Below, in pieces: positions 43,651 to 54,600 of a stretch of DNA of 64,000 nucleotides. Positions within the stretch are counted from its first letter, which is position 1; each line of letters opens with the position of its first letter. The stretch is from Molossus alvarezi (Eukaryota > Chordata > Mammalia > Chiroptera > Molossidae), in assembly GCA_037176705.1 (NCBI GenBank), contig JBAWUJ010000040.1:496001-560000 (forward strand). Reading direction: 5' to 3'. A program made the position numbers and the translations under genes. The notes below the pieces were generated by a model. That model was not told the DNA's origin. It saw only the letters and a program-made list of their open reading frames with translations, and did no database searches.

Positions 43651-46535
43651 TTTTATTTAATTAATTAAATAATTAATTAATTAATTAATTAATTAATTTA
43701 TTTTTGTTACAAATGTTTCTCCTTTTTTCCTCACTGATACCTCCCCCCCCACCTTGTCCCCAGCTTTGCTGTCTATGTCCACTGTTCATGCATACATGCA
43801 TATAAGTTCTGTGGTTTATCTCTCTCCCCCAACCCCTCTTCTGGGGATTGTCAGTCTGTACCCCACTGTCACATCTCTGGAACTGCCCTGTTTCTCAGAA
43901 TGTTATGTTCATTATATTCCACAAATAAGTGAGATCATGTGATATTTGTCTTTCTCTGCTTGGCTTGTTTTGCTTAGGATAATACTCTCCAGGTCACTCC
44001 ATGTCATCTCAAAGGATAAGAGATCTTTCTTTCTTACAGCTGTATAGTACTCCATTGTGTATATGTACCACAGCTTTTCATCTATTTGTCTACTAACGAA
44101 CATTTGGGCTGTGTCCAGATATTAGCTATTGTAAATAGTGCTCTATAAACATGAGGGTACACATATTCTTTCTGACTGGTGTTTAAGGCTTCTTAGGGTA
44201 TATTTCTAGAAGTGGGATATCTGGGTCAAATGGAAGTTCAATTTTTAATTTTTTGAGGTAACACCATATTGTTTTCCATAGTGGCTACACCAGTCTGCAT
44301 TCCCACCAGCAGTGTATTAGAGATTTTTTTTCTCCACACCCTCGCCAACACTTGTTGTTTGATGATTTGTTGATGGTGGCCATTCTGGCAGGTGTGAGGT
44401 GATACCTCATTATTGTTTTAATTTGCATCTCTCTGATGATTAGTGATGTTGAGCATTTCTGCATATGTCTCTTAGCCATTTGCATGTCCTGTTTGGAGAG
44501 GTGTGTATTTAGTTTCTCTGCCCATTATTTAATTGGGTTCTTTGTCTTCCTTTTGTTGAGCTGAATGAGCACTCTCTCTATATATATATTGGAAATTAGC
44601 CCCGTATCTGATGTATTATTGGCAATAATGGTCTCCCATGGAGTGGGTTGCCTTTCCATTTTGGTGGTTGTTTCTTTTGCTGTGTAGAAGCTTTTGAGGT
44701 TGATGTAGTCCCATGTGTCCATTTTCTCCTTTGTTCTGTTGCCTTATGTGATATATCAGTGAAAATTCTGCCACGTATGATGTCTGAAATTTTGTTGCCT
44801 ACATTTTCATTTAGGATTTTTATGGATCCATGGGTCACATTTAAATCTTTTATCCATTTTGAGTTTATTCTTGTGTATGGTGTAAGTTGATGGTCTAGTT
44901 TCATTTTTTTGCATGTTGCTGTCCAATTTTCCCAACACCATTTATTAAAGAGGCTGTCTTTTTTTTTTTAATGAATTTTTATTTATTTTTTTGTTACAGG
45001 TATTTTACCTTTTTACCCCATTGGCACCGCCCACCCCACCTCCCCTCCACCCCGTCCCCGGCTTAGTTGTCCATGTCCATTGGTCATGCATACATGCATA
45101 TAAGTTCTGTGGTTTATCTCTTCCCACTCCCCACTGCCCATCCCCTCTTCTGAGGGATGTCAGTCTGTGCCCTACTTCCATGTGTCTGGGTTTACTGTAT
45201 TCCTCAGACTGTTATGTTCATTATATTCCGTATATAAGTGAGATCATGTGGTATTTGTCTTTTCTGCTTGGCTTCTTTCACTTAGGATAATACTTTCCAG
45301 GTCCCTCCATGTCGTCTCAAAGGATAAGAGATCTTTCTTTCTTACCGTTGCATAGTACTCCATTGTGTATATGTACCACAGCTTTTTTATCCATTCGTCT
45401 ACTGGTGGACACTTGGGCTGTTTCCAGATCTTAGCTATTGTAAATAGTGCTGCTATGAACATGGGGGTACATATATTTTCCTGATTGGTGTTTCAGGCTT
45501 CTTAGGGTATATTCCCAGCAGTGGGATCACTGGGTCAAATGGAAGTTCAATTTTTAATTTTTTGAGGTAGCACCATATTGTTTTCCATAGCGGCTGCACC
45601 AGTCTGCATTCCCACCAGCAGTGTATTAGAGTCCCCTTTTCTCCACACCCTCGCCAACACTTGTTGTTTGATGATTTGTTGATGGCGGCCATTCTGACAG
45701 GTGTGAGGTGATACCTCATTGTTGTTTTAATTTGCATCTCTAAGATAATTAGTGATGTTGAGCATTTCTTCATATGTCTTTCGGCCATTTGGATGTCCTG
45801 TTTGGAGAGGTGTCTATTCAGCTCCTCTGCCCACTTTGTAATTGGGTTCTTTGTCTTCCTTTTGTTGAGTTGTATGAGCACTCTATATATATTGGAAATT
45901 AACCCCTTATCTGATACATCATTGACAATGATGTTCTCCCATACAGTGGGTAGCCTTTCCATTTTGTTGATTGTTTCTTTTGCTGTGCAGAAGCTTTTTA
46001 GTTTGATGTAGTCCCATGTGTTCATTTTCTCCTTTATTTGTTGCCTTAGGTGATGTATCAGTGAAAATTCTGCTCTGTATGATGTCCGAAATTTTGTTGC
46101 CTACATTTTCTTCTAGAATGTTTATGGATTCACGGGTCACATTTAAGTCTTTTATCCATTTTGAGTTTATTTTTGTGTATGGTGTAAGTTGATGGTCTAG
46201 TTTCATTTTTTTGCATGTAGCTGTCCAATTTTCCCAACACCATTTATTAAAGAGGCTGTCTTTACTCCACTGTATGGTCTTGCCACCTTTGTCAAATATT
46301 AATTGAGCGTATTGCCTTGGGTCCATTTCTGCATTTTCAGTTCTGTTCCACTGGTCTATATGTAAAGAGGCTGTTTTTATTCCACTGTATGCTCTTGCTA
46401 TCTTTGTGAAATATTAATTGAGCATATTGTCTTGGGTCTCTTTCTGCGTTCTCTATTCTGTTCCATTGATTTATCTGCCTGTTCTTGTGCCAGTACCAGG
46501 CTGTTTTGATTACAGTGGATTTTTAATATAAGCCA
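43651..46535 (-). mobile_element. L1: LINE-1 element G (minus strand), split by L1-H
   Basis: On the minus strand an L1 ORF2 C-terminal part, 3'UTR and tail. The tail appears as an AATT/TTAA-rich tract at 43,651-43,700. Short ORF2 pieces are readable (44,103-43,912 with [19 protein letters not shown]; 44,485-44,285 with [18 protein letters not shown]). It breaks at 44,962 and resumes at 46,364 towards the WYWHKN-equivalent, then fades out near 46,535. Confidence 0.85.
44963..46363 (-). mobile_element. L1: LINE-1 element H (minus strand), 5'-truncated, young
   Basis: Inserted in L1-G with a TSD of about 15 bp (AAAGAGGCTGT plus YTTT: 44,948-44,962 and 46,364-46,378, one mismatch). The minus strand reads ORF2 from about 46,363 with [17 protein letters not shown] (46,326), a frameshift near 46,030, then a 190-codon open C-terminal piece (46,025-45,453) with [18 protein letters not shown], then a 3'UTR and tail. 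Confidence 0.88.
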
Positions 46536-46552
46536 GGTTTGCACTGAATGCA

Positions 46553-46650
46553 GGGTTGTGAGCTGTGGCATCTTGGACAAGCTCCAAGCCTGAGCTTCCT
46601 TTTCTCCCCGTTTGGTTACCAGTGCAGTGGTGCTTACCTCATGGGTGGTC
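46553..46650 (+). repeat. MIR SINE fragment
   Basis: GAGCTGTGGCATCTTGGACAAG, then GAGCTTCCTTTTCTCC and TGCTTACCTCATGGGTGG follow the MIR core and 3' part with the usual amount of decay. MIR is an ancient mammalian tRNA-derived SINE. Confidence 0.55.
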
Positions 46651-47600
46651 ATGTCTCAGTTACCAGTGTCAAATCAAACCAACCCTGGGGAAGATGACAG
46701 CCAGGTGAGTCATGTGTCTCCTCTGGACAGATCCACGAGCTTGGGCCACAGAGTCAGGCTTTTGGGAGCCGGTGTCTTTGGGTGGGCTAGATGGGTGGGG
46801 CTTAACAAATGGGGATGGACCTGTGGGGCTGGACCTGTGGGGCTGGATGGGTGGGGCTGGACAGGTGTGGCTGGACCTGTGGGGCTGGAACCATGGGGCT
46901 GAATCAGTGGGGTTTGCCTCACCAGAGCCTTGTGCTCACACTGGTGCCCCACTCAGCCGCACAGTCCAGCATCCAGCCCCTCATGTAGCTGAGCTTCCTA
47001 AGAGCAGTGGGCTTCTTCCCTGGTCTCTCAGGGCTTTAGGACAGTGTTCCAGCCTTGGGAGCTGGGTGTCACTTCCGTCACCTGTTGATAGAAGCTGTTA
47101 GGAACCCACCCAGGAGAGAGTGAGCTGTGTGCTCTGAGGTGTGTAGCCCAACCCTCACACCGTTTGTTCTACCAGGTGGAACCTGTGACTGAGGCCCCTG
47201 AACCCAAGCCCAGCCTGGGATCTTGGGTCCACCTAGACTTAGGGTGTGTGGTCAGTGACAACATCGCCCACAAATTGTCTTATGGCCCCAGCTCCTTTTA
47301 TAGCAACAGAGCTCGCTGTGGACAAGACATCTCTCCATACGAGGCATCAACTAGGGTTCGGCCCTGTCTGAAGCCCACATGGCACACCACTTCTATTTTG
47401 GGTGGGCTGGAGTGAGGCAAGCAGGCAGGCTTGGGGACAGTTGTCCACACCCCCTAAACATCCTCTGTGCAGCCGGGGAGTGAGCCCAACCTGGCCAGCG
47501 GATATGGCCGGGCCCCCTTTTTCTTTGTTTGTTTCTTTCTCTTTTTCTTCTTCTTAGTGTGCATCTGCCTTTCTAAAAAAAAAAAAAAAAAAAGAATTCT
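46651..47600. other. Low-copy sequence with a 16-bp minisatellite and an A-run
   Basis: 46,800-46,910 is a short array of GTGGGGCTGGACCT-type units (about 16 bp, 6-7 copies). 47,576-47,594 is a pure A-run that follows a T/C-rich stretch. No gene recognised; the frames here carry no known motif. Confidence 0.5.
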
Positions 47601-48110
47601 TAAGTCTATTCATTAAATTTAACAAATTTTAAAGCAGTTTTAGATTTACATAAAAATTGAGCAGAAAGTACAGTTTCTGTACTCTCCCTTCTAATTTCTC
47701 CATTGTTAACACCACCTGCTAGTGTGGTTACTGTTTGTTACACTTGATGAGCCAGTATCGATATATGATTATTATTATTTTTATTTATTTATTTTATCCT
47801 CACCTGAGGATATTTCGCATTTATTTTCAGATAGAGCAGGAGGGAGAGGGGAAGAGAGACATTGATGTGAGTGAGACACACCTACTGGATGCCCCCCGCA
47901 GGACCCCAACTGGGTCTGGGGAAAATCTGCAACTGAGGTATGTGCCTCCAGCAGGAACCGAGCCCAGGACCCTCTGGTCCACAGGCCGACACTCTAACTG
48001 CTGAGAAAAACCTGCCAGAGCAGTGATACATTATTATTAACCACAGTCCATAGCAGCCCCCGGGACTCGTTCCTGACAGGGTCCATTCTGTGGGTCTGGA
48101 CAGACATGTC
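47600..48110. repeat. Ancient interspersed repeat split by a SINE
   Basis: 47,600-47,768 (AAAGCAGTTTTAGATTTACA, GAGCAGAAAGTACAG) and 48,021-48,110 (CATTATTATTAACCACAGTCC, TTCTGTGGGTCTGGACA) are consecutive pieces of a repeat that is common in mammalian genomes. I do not recall its family name with certainty. Confidence 0.5.
47769..48020 (-). mobile_element. VES-type SINE, antisense
   Basis: The plus strand starts TTTTATCCTCACCTGAGGATATTT (the inverted family tail) and ends with the inverted head GACACTCTAACTGCTGAG...CCTGCCAGAG. It sits inside the ancient repeat. Confidence 0.9.
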
Positions 48111-49474
48111 AGCATCGCAGTGTCAGGCAGAGGGGCTCACACCCCACAGGTTCACGCTCACCTGTGCATCCTCCCCCAGCCCCTGGCAAATGGGGGTCCT
48201 CCGCTATCTGGTGACTCTGTCTTCTCCAGGTGGGCGTGTAGCTCGAATCGCACAGCATCTAACCTCTCAGGTCGGCTTCTGTGCCTCAGTCACATGCGTT
48301 TTGGGTTCCTCCGTCTTTTCATGGCTTGATAGCTCATTGCTTTCTGTACTGTACTGTTCTGTTGTCTCGGTGGACCCCGGTGTGTCTGTCAGGCCCTGCA
48401 GGGTGCCCTGATATATCTGTCATCCATGGTGGGGCATCCCCCGGTGTGTCCATCACCCACCTCAGGGCGTCCCCAGGGGTGTCCATCACCCACCACAGTG
48501 CATCCCTCTGTGTGACCATTGCCCGCCTCAGGGCATCCCCCGGAGTGTCCGTTGCCCAGCGCAGGGTGTTGGGGTGTCCTCCAGCCTTGCAGATCATGAG
48601 TCCAGTGGCTGTCTGCATCCATGTGCAGGTTTTGGAGGGGACACAGTTTTTACCTCCTGTGGGGAAACACCTGGTTTCTTTAGTTCCTGCTGTCCCGATG
48701 CCTGGTGGGTCCCCAGTGACAAGGTGTGCAAGGCCATCAACATTGCACAAACTGGGCTCCCATCAGTGGGAATGTGTGGTATTAATTCACTACTGGATGC
48801 CACTGTCCCTTGGCCCTCAGCACCTTTGAGCATGTGGAGCACAGTCTTCACCCCTGACCAGAGTCTGCTCTTGTCCCCAAACTTATTGTGAGGCACAGAG
48901 AAACCCTGGATTGCTGACTCTTCAACCCACACCCAGAGACTGTGCTGCTTCCCATCCCCTGGCCACCCCTGCTCTCCTTGTCCTCTGTCTCTCTCCTGTC
49001 AGAGCAACCTTTAAACATGCAGATCTAACCTGCAGATACCCCAAACACTTTTTGGAACCAAACCCCTTGGGTGGGTATTGTGGGGTGCTGGGGCTCTCCT
49101 GGGTGGAAGAGGGGCTGAAGGTACTGTGTTTGCACTTTGGGGTCCCTGGGCCAGTGGGGAGGGGCCTTTCTGAGATGGTGTGTCTTTGAATCTGTCCCCA
49201 GCATAATTGCCCTCTGCTGACCCAGTCCCTGGCTGGGCCAGTCTGAGGGGCACAGTAGGGAGCCCCTCCACACAGACCCCAGGGCTCACATTGCCTTTCC
49301 AGGGACTGGGCCAGCCAGAGGGGCACGATAAGAAGCTCCTCCCTGCATCACTTTCCCAGGGGCAGGGCCAGCCTGAGTGGCAGAGTAGGGAGCTCCTTCC
49401 TGCATCACCTTTTGCATGACAGTCTACGGGATCATGCTGTATCAATGTCAGGGCAGTGGAAGGCTCTGGTTGTG
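48111..49474. other. Low-copy GC-rich sequence with two short minisatellites
   Basis: 48,415-48,570 contains about five units of about 33 bp built on GTGTCCATCACCCACCTC plus AGGGCATCCCCC. 49,215-49,410 contains about three units of 60-80 bp with GGGCCAGCCTGAGKGGCA and GTAGGGAGCTCCT. Open frames over these arrays (for example 48,281-48,829) reflect the repeats and have no known domain. No gene supported. Confidence 0.55.
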
Positions 49475-49819
49475 CCTTCGTGCCTGCCTGTGTGTGCCTT
49501 GGGGGAGGTAAAGCAGGTACTGCATGGCAGTGGGCATGTGGGAACTCTCTGTACAACTTGCTCAGTCATACCCTGAGCCCCAACATGCTCTAGAAAGAGA
49601 GGGAGAAAGGGAGAGAATGAGGAAGAAAAGAGAAGAAAGAAAAGGAATACACACATAGAGGCTATTTAGAAAGAAGCACAAAGACCAACCTCCAGGTACT
49701 GAGGATGCCATTGCAATATTCTGAAGGGAAAAGGAGCAAAGGAAAGGCCAACTCCTCAAGGCTGGATCTGGTGCAAGGTCAGCCACTGCTCGTGTGTTCT
49801 GCCCGGGGCCACCAGACAT

Positions 49820-50600
49820 AAGCTACAAAGCCATCTACACATGGCTGCTTCTTTTGCTGATCTTGGAGGTGCCCAGGCAATGTAAAACTGGGAACCAAAG
49901 CTGGCTGCTACTAGTGACAGGGCCATGGCCAGTGACTTATAAGAGGCATGGGGCTTGCTGAGGCCAGATGTTGTTTGTATAAGAGAATTTAGGACCATCT
50001 GAAGCAGGAGCCAAGACAGGCGAATCCTAAAAAAAAAAAGCCAATGGACATAGCTTGGGTGGGCCTGAATGTTTCATGGGGCAGGGCCTCAGGCAATAAC
50101 CAGGGTGTCCAGACAGTGGGAGTCAGGTCACAGGAGTCCCAGATACAGTGCCCGCCCACCCGGCTGCCTGCCCGTGAGGGAAGGGCTCACCCATGGAACA
50201 GCAGCCTCCACCAGCACGTGTGTCTGGGAGAAAGCTGCCCCTCCAGCTCTCACCCCAATGCCAAAGGACTCAGTTCTTCCCAGGGATGTCTCTGGTGCCT
50301 TTCAAGCTGCCTCCATCCCTCCCTTTCTCCCACTCCCACTCTGGGGCCCTAAGAAGCAGGGTCCCCTGAACTTTGTGCTGGGTAGGCCCTTCCAAAGGAA
50401 CTGCCTGGGACCCTGGCAACCTCGGCCTCGATTCCCTGTGGTTTGCACAGCCACAAGGGATGGGGACGTCTCTTCCTGGTACCGGGATCCTGAGCTGTGG
50501 GAGGGAAACCCCTTGCTCCTCAGGGTGGATGTTCCCAGTGGAGGGATCCCCTCTGATTTCTCACTACACTCTTTGGTCTCCCATCAGATCATGTCCCTTG
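49820..50600 (-). mobile_element. Antisense L1/HAL1-type 5'UTR fragment in unit 1
   Basis: The plus-strand order GGGGCTTGCTGAGGCC, GAATTTAGGA, GAAGCAGGAGCCAAGACAGG, GAGTCCCAGATA, GGGAAGGGCTCACC, TGCCAAA plus CAGTTCTTCCC, TGTCTCTGGTGCC follows the HAL1 5'UTR at 36,290-36,800 in the same orientation. So the unit contains a captured retroelement promoter region pointing to the minus strand. ORF1 is not present. Confidence 0.72.
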
Positions 50601-50699
50601 TCACCGGCCAGAAAACTCTCCTTGAGAAACAAACAGCACATGGCAGCTTGGTGGTTGGCAGCCGCTTTTCCCTCGCCGGCCCCCTGAACATCCTGGAGG

Positions 50700-51214
50700 T
50701 CCAAAGGGAGGGTGAGGTCTCCTCCGCCCTCTCAGGGTCTCTGCCCCGGCCGAGGCCGCGGACTGACGCGAAGCCGATGAACAGGACGAGAGCACGGCGG
50801 TATTGAAATGTTTTATTGACTGATCAAGTATTTGTATTTTGCCAGAGGCGAAGGGGGGGAGGGAGGGAGCGAGCAAGGGAGGTGTGGAGGCCCGTGTGTG
50901 TCTGTGTGCGAGGGAGGGAGGGAGTGTCTGTGCATGTGTACCTCTCTCCGGCCCGCTTCCGGGTCTGCCCTCAGAACCGCGGTCACGCGATCCAGGCACC
51001 GAACTAGCGAGGACGACTTGCGGGGGACGCGTGACCGCGCCATCAAAGGCGGCCCTGGCAGCCGGTTGCCTGGGCGACCGGAGAGACCGGTTGCCTGGCA
51101 CCGGACTTCGCCACTGCAACGGACAGCGACGACCGGATCTCTAATGGGCCTTGACTGGGCGCTGCTGTGTCAGTGTGTGTGGGTGGGGGCGGGGCGGTGT
51201 GCGTGTCCTTGGGG

Positions 51215-51251
<37 letters not shown>

Positions 51252-51330
51252 AGGGTGGGGGGGGCGAGGCCGGCTGGGGTTGGCCTGGTGTGCTGGGGGC
51301 TGGGCGGGCGCCGGCGGATCAGGCAATAAC
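50700..51330. promoter_or_regulatory. CpG-dense core of unit 1, candidate promoter
   Basis: CpG-rich stretch with an ETS-type CTTCCGGG (50,956-50,963), the X-box-like GTTGCCTGGGCGAC (51,065-51,078, fits the RFX half-site pair GTTGCC/GGCGAC), a GGGGCGGGGCGG GC box (51,186-51,197) and a (GT)n tract. All three motifs are kept in unit 2. No TATA box and no supported downstream ORF, so the promoter call is inference. A minus-strand AATAAA (plus TTTATT at 50,812) lies next to it. Confidence 0.35.
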
Positions 51331-51713
51331 TATGAACACGTTGATTTGATGGATTATGTTTCAATAGTACTTATTTGACCTAAGACACGACAGTCCCTAC
51401 CTCTCTGAAAACAGTTGCAGTGTGCACCAGGACCGTTTCCACTCCTGTGGATGGTTGACGTACCGGGGGCGCCGGCGAAAACCCCAGGCCACCGGGGTCA
51501 GGCTTCTCTGCCCACAGCAGGTGTCCTCTGCCGGAACCGAGATCACACAGAGAAGCTGCTTCCTCCCTCCTAGGAAATCCTCAAATCCACCAGGGGAACA
51601 GCTTACCCGACTGACCTTCCTGGGCACAGGAGGGGCCTAGGGGAGCAGTCACTTCCAAGACTCCCCGAAGGTCCCTGTCCTGCAAGACCGGAGAGCTCTA
51701 TGAGACTAGCGGG

Positions 51714-51774
51714 GTGAGAGAGAGGAGGAGAGGGAGACGGGGGAGGGGCAGGAAAGAGAGAGAGAGAGAGAGAC

Positions 51775-51808
<34 letters not shown>
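51714..51808 (+). repeat. (GA)n tract in unit 1
   Basis: Nearly pure GAGAGA with GAC and GAGGGAGACGG interruptions; counterpart at 57,464-57,546 in unit 2 with AGCGAGAG variants. Confidence 0.9.
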
Positions 51809-51810
<2 letters not shown>

Positions 51811-53746
51811 GGAACCAGACCAGAGAGGAGAGAAGATAAGTGTCCAAAGCGCCCTCCCACTGCTATGAATCAACCAGGAGCCCGGGCTCCTGAGCGCTGG
51901 GCCACGCGTCTCTGTGGCCCTGTTCGTCAGGATGCGATGTGATGCGATGCGATCCAGCTGGCCTCACTGTGAAGTGGAGCAATTGCACAGCACCTGTCAG
52001 CTGGCAGCTATGATAAGCTCCTCACACAGGAGGTTGACAGATGGCCAGGTCAGGGCACCATGAGATGGGCCTTAAGGATGGGGGCGGGGCGAAAGGGACG
52101 AGAGGCCTCAGCAGTCGTGGGTGATGGCAATTAGCAGCGCACTTGCGCACCGGGGACATGGAAGGCACTGTGTAGAAGCAGGGTAGGGGTAAATGACACA
52201 TGGCAGTACCTGCCATGAAAACCACTTGCATAGGCCTCAGAAATGCAGGTAGGGGCCTCAACCCTTAAACTTACTTCTTGACACCTCTGTCCTGTGGAAA
52301 TGAAATACATGTAAATTGGCCACTCCGAGCTGTGTCGTCCATTTGCTTCTCCTTTTTACACATGTCCACTTTTCCCAGACAAAATGGGATTTGGTGGACT
52401 GAAGAGGGTGACAGAGGGGTTCCTGGCAGGACACCGCGAACCACTCCTGTGGTGGCAGGCACCAACGCGGCGGGGCAAACCCCCGAAAAGTCCCAACCGA
52501 GGCAGCGCCGCCCTCCACCCCTGTGTTTTGGCGGCCGCCCCGACAACCCACCAAGCTTTAGTCCAATGGAGAAGCAGCAGATGTGTTCCATGGTACACCC
52601 CTCTACTGCACAGCCCACTTGCTACCAGCCTTCCCAGGACCGGGGGCCCTACCCTTTGGGCACCATGAGGCTTTGCCCCCACTCCTCCCCTTGCCTTGTG
52701 GTGGAATCTCTGCCAAGGGCAAGTGGTGCGGCTGGGAGAGGAAGAGGCCTACTAAGGGAACTTGCCTGCCATCAACCCCTCCTTTCTGTTCTCCTGTAGG
52801 GGATCTTGGGCTGACTTCACATTGGTTATTGTTACAATGAGTGTGTGGCGAAAGCCAAAAAGAATAAACTGATTAACTGTTTTATATTTCGATCTTCCAG
52901 CTCTCTCCCTCCTTCCCTCCCACTTGACCATACCCCCTGCCCCCCTCCCACTCCCTCTAAAAGTCAACCTGTGATGAAAATGGGACCTGCACCACTCACA
53001 GACACCAGAGAGGTGTGACTGGACGATCCCCTAATCACCGGGAGAGGGCTGTCCCCAGCCTGGATCTTTGTGTTCTCATGGAGCAGGATGTTGAGGAAAC
53101 ACTGCACATAACATTTGCATTTTGCTCACTCAGTGGATTTATGGCAACATGAATGCAAGTGAATGGAGCACAAACTGAACTCATGCACATTTATTACGAA
53201 AACGGAGCAAACAAACCTGCGTGTCTGGCCTAGGAAGCACAGGCAGGCTCTCAGCTCATCTAAAGAGCCTTTTCTGCCTCACATCCCCTTCTATCTGTAA
53301 GTTTTTGTTTTTAAGTTTCCTGGCTAGATATTCCTGGTGCAGTTGGACTCCAAAAGTCTCCTCTTTTCTTTGGTCTAGTTCCTGGGAAGGAACTGTTTTT
53401 CGTGTCGCTTGGTTGCTTGGTTCATTCCTTTACACTCTTCTTTTCTCCTCCCTTCCTCCCTCCCTGCTGTCCCAAGGACTTCAGGATGATTGCCACTAAG
53501 CGGTGTCTGAATTCTCCTCCTCTCCCCTTCCATGCCCCCTCCTCTGCTGCTCACTTCTGTGACAAGTAGAGTTTGTTAGCCTTCTTCTCAAGACAAGGGC
53601 CTGCTACACAAGTCCCACAGAGCTCTTTGGCTTTGTTTAACATTCCTGCCTCAGTTTCTCCATTCCTCTTCTCCCAGAATTTTCCTGGAATTTCAGTGCC
53701 CAACTTCAAATCTCGGAAATACCCTCGGGTGAGGATTAACTGAAGC

Positions 53747-53942
53747 ACCTGCACCAGCAGCAGCACCAGCACCACCTCCACCACCAGCAGCTGCAGCAGC
53801 AGCAATAGCAGCAGCAGATCCACCACGACCACCACAATCAATAACACTAGCAGCACCAGCAACAGCAGCAGCAGCAGAAGCATCAGCACCAACACCAGGA
53901 CCAGCACCAGCACGAGCACCAGCACCAGCACCACAACAACAA
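53747..53942 (+). repeat. CAG/CACCAG tract in unit 1
   Basis: Mixed CAG, CAC and CAGCAC triplets that become CACCAG hexamers to the right. It begins just after CCCTCGGGTGAGGATTAA (about 53,722-53,740), which equals the end of the VES SINE, so the tract may be an expanded SINE tail. Confidence 0.85.
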
Positions 53943-54554
53943 AGAATGACTCAAAAAACTCATCATACTCAAAGATTACACATCAGGTCCCAGAGTGAAT
54001 GTTGTGGAAGGCAGGGAGACAAATAGGGGACCCTCTCTGACACATGCAACAACTGCCTGACTCCCAATGAGAGGGATTTTTGATTTTCTGACTTGTTTCT
54101 TAGTTCTAATTGCAGGGTAGTAAATATAGACATCACCTATGACCTAAGATCTGAACACTTTTAAGAACACACAGTTCACTGGCAATGAATACATATGTTC
54201 ACATTCTCCTCCTGGGGTCTAGTCTTTTGGGGTGATTTTTCAAACAACCTCAGGATCACGACTGAGGAGTCAGGGTTTGCCTAAGGAGAGGACTGTGTGT
54301 GTGAGTGTGCGTAACAGGGGCCACATACACGTAGGAACACTGGTGAGGTCAGGGGAAGCCTGTGTAGTGGCCCCACAGACTCAGAGACCTATACTAACCT
54401 CAAAGGATGGTCCAAACTACAAACATGTTAACTAAATACATTTCAAGGGGGTGGGGGGTGCTGATGTCCTAGGCCTGAAAGTACCCTTGGAAAGTTGTGG
54501 GTGGAGGGAGGATGGGTCTGTGCTGTCTGTCCAGTTCAGTCCTCACCATCCATG

Positions 54555-54600
54555 TATTCACCCACCCACCCACCCAACCATCTATCCATTCATCCATGTA
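54555..54600 (+). repeat. (CACC)/(CATC) tetramer tract in unit 1
   Basis: CACCCACCCACCCACCCAACCATC run; counterpart at 60,225-60,270 in unit 2 with one or two more units. Confidence 0.8.

Noticed and set aside
47160..47600. A processed pseudogene ending in the A-run at 47,576
   Set aside because: No recognisable parent protein in any frame upstream, no polyadenylation signal just before the A-run and no TSD found.
50069..50806. A 245-codon plus-strand ORF in macrosatellite unit 1
   Set aside because: It runs antisense over the captured 5'UTR. In unit 2 the same region is broken (stop at about 56,344) and shifts frame, so no selection for a protein is visible.
50601..51119. A 172-codon minus-strand ORF starting MQWRSPVPGN, with a counterpart in unit 2 starting MQRPSPVPGN
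   Set aside because: The starts match, but after a short distance the two copies use different frames because of indels. This is not expected of a real coding gene.
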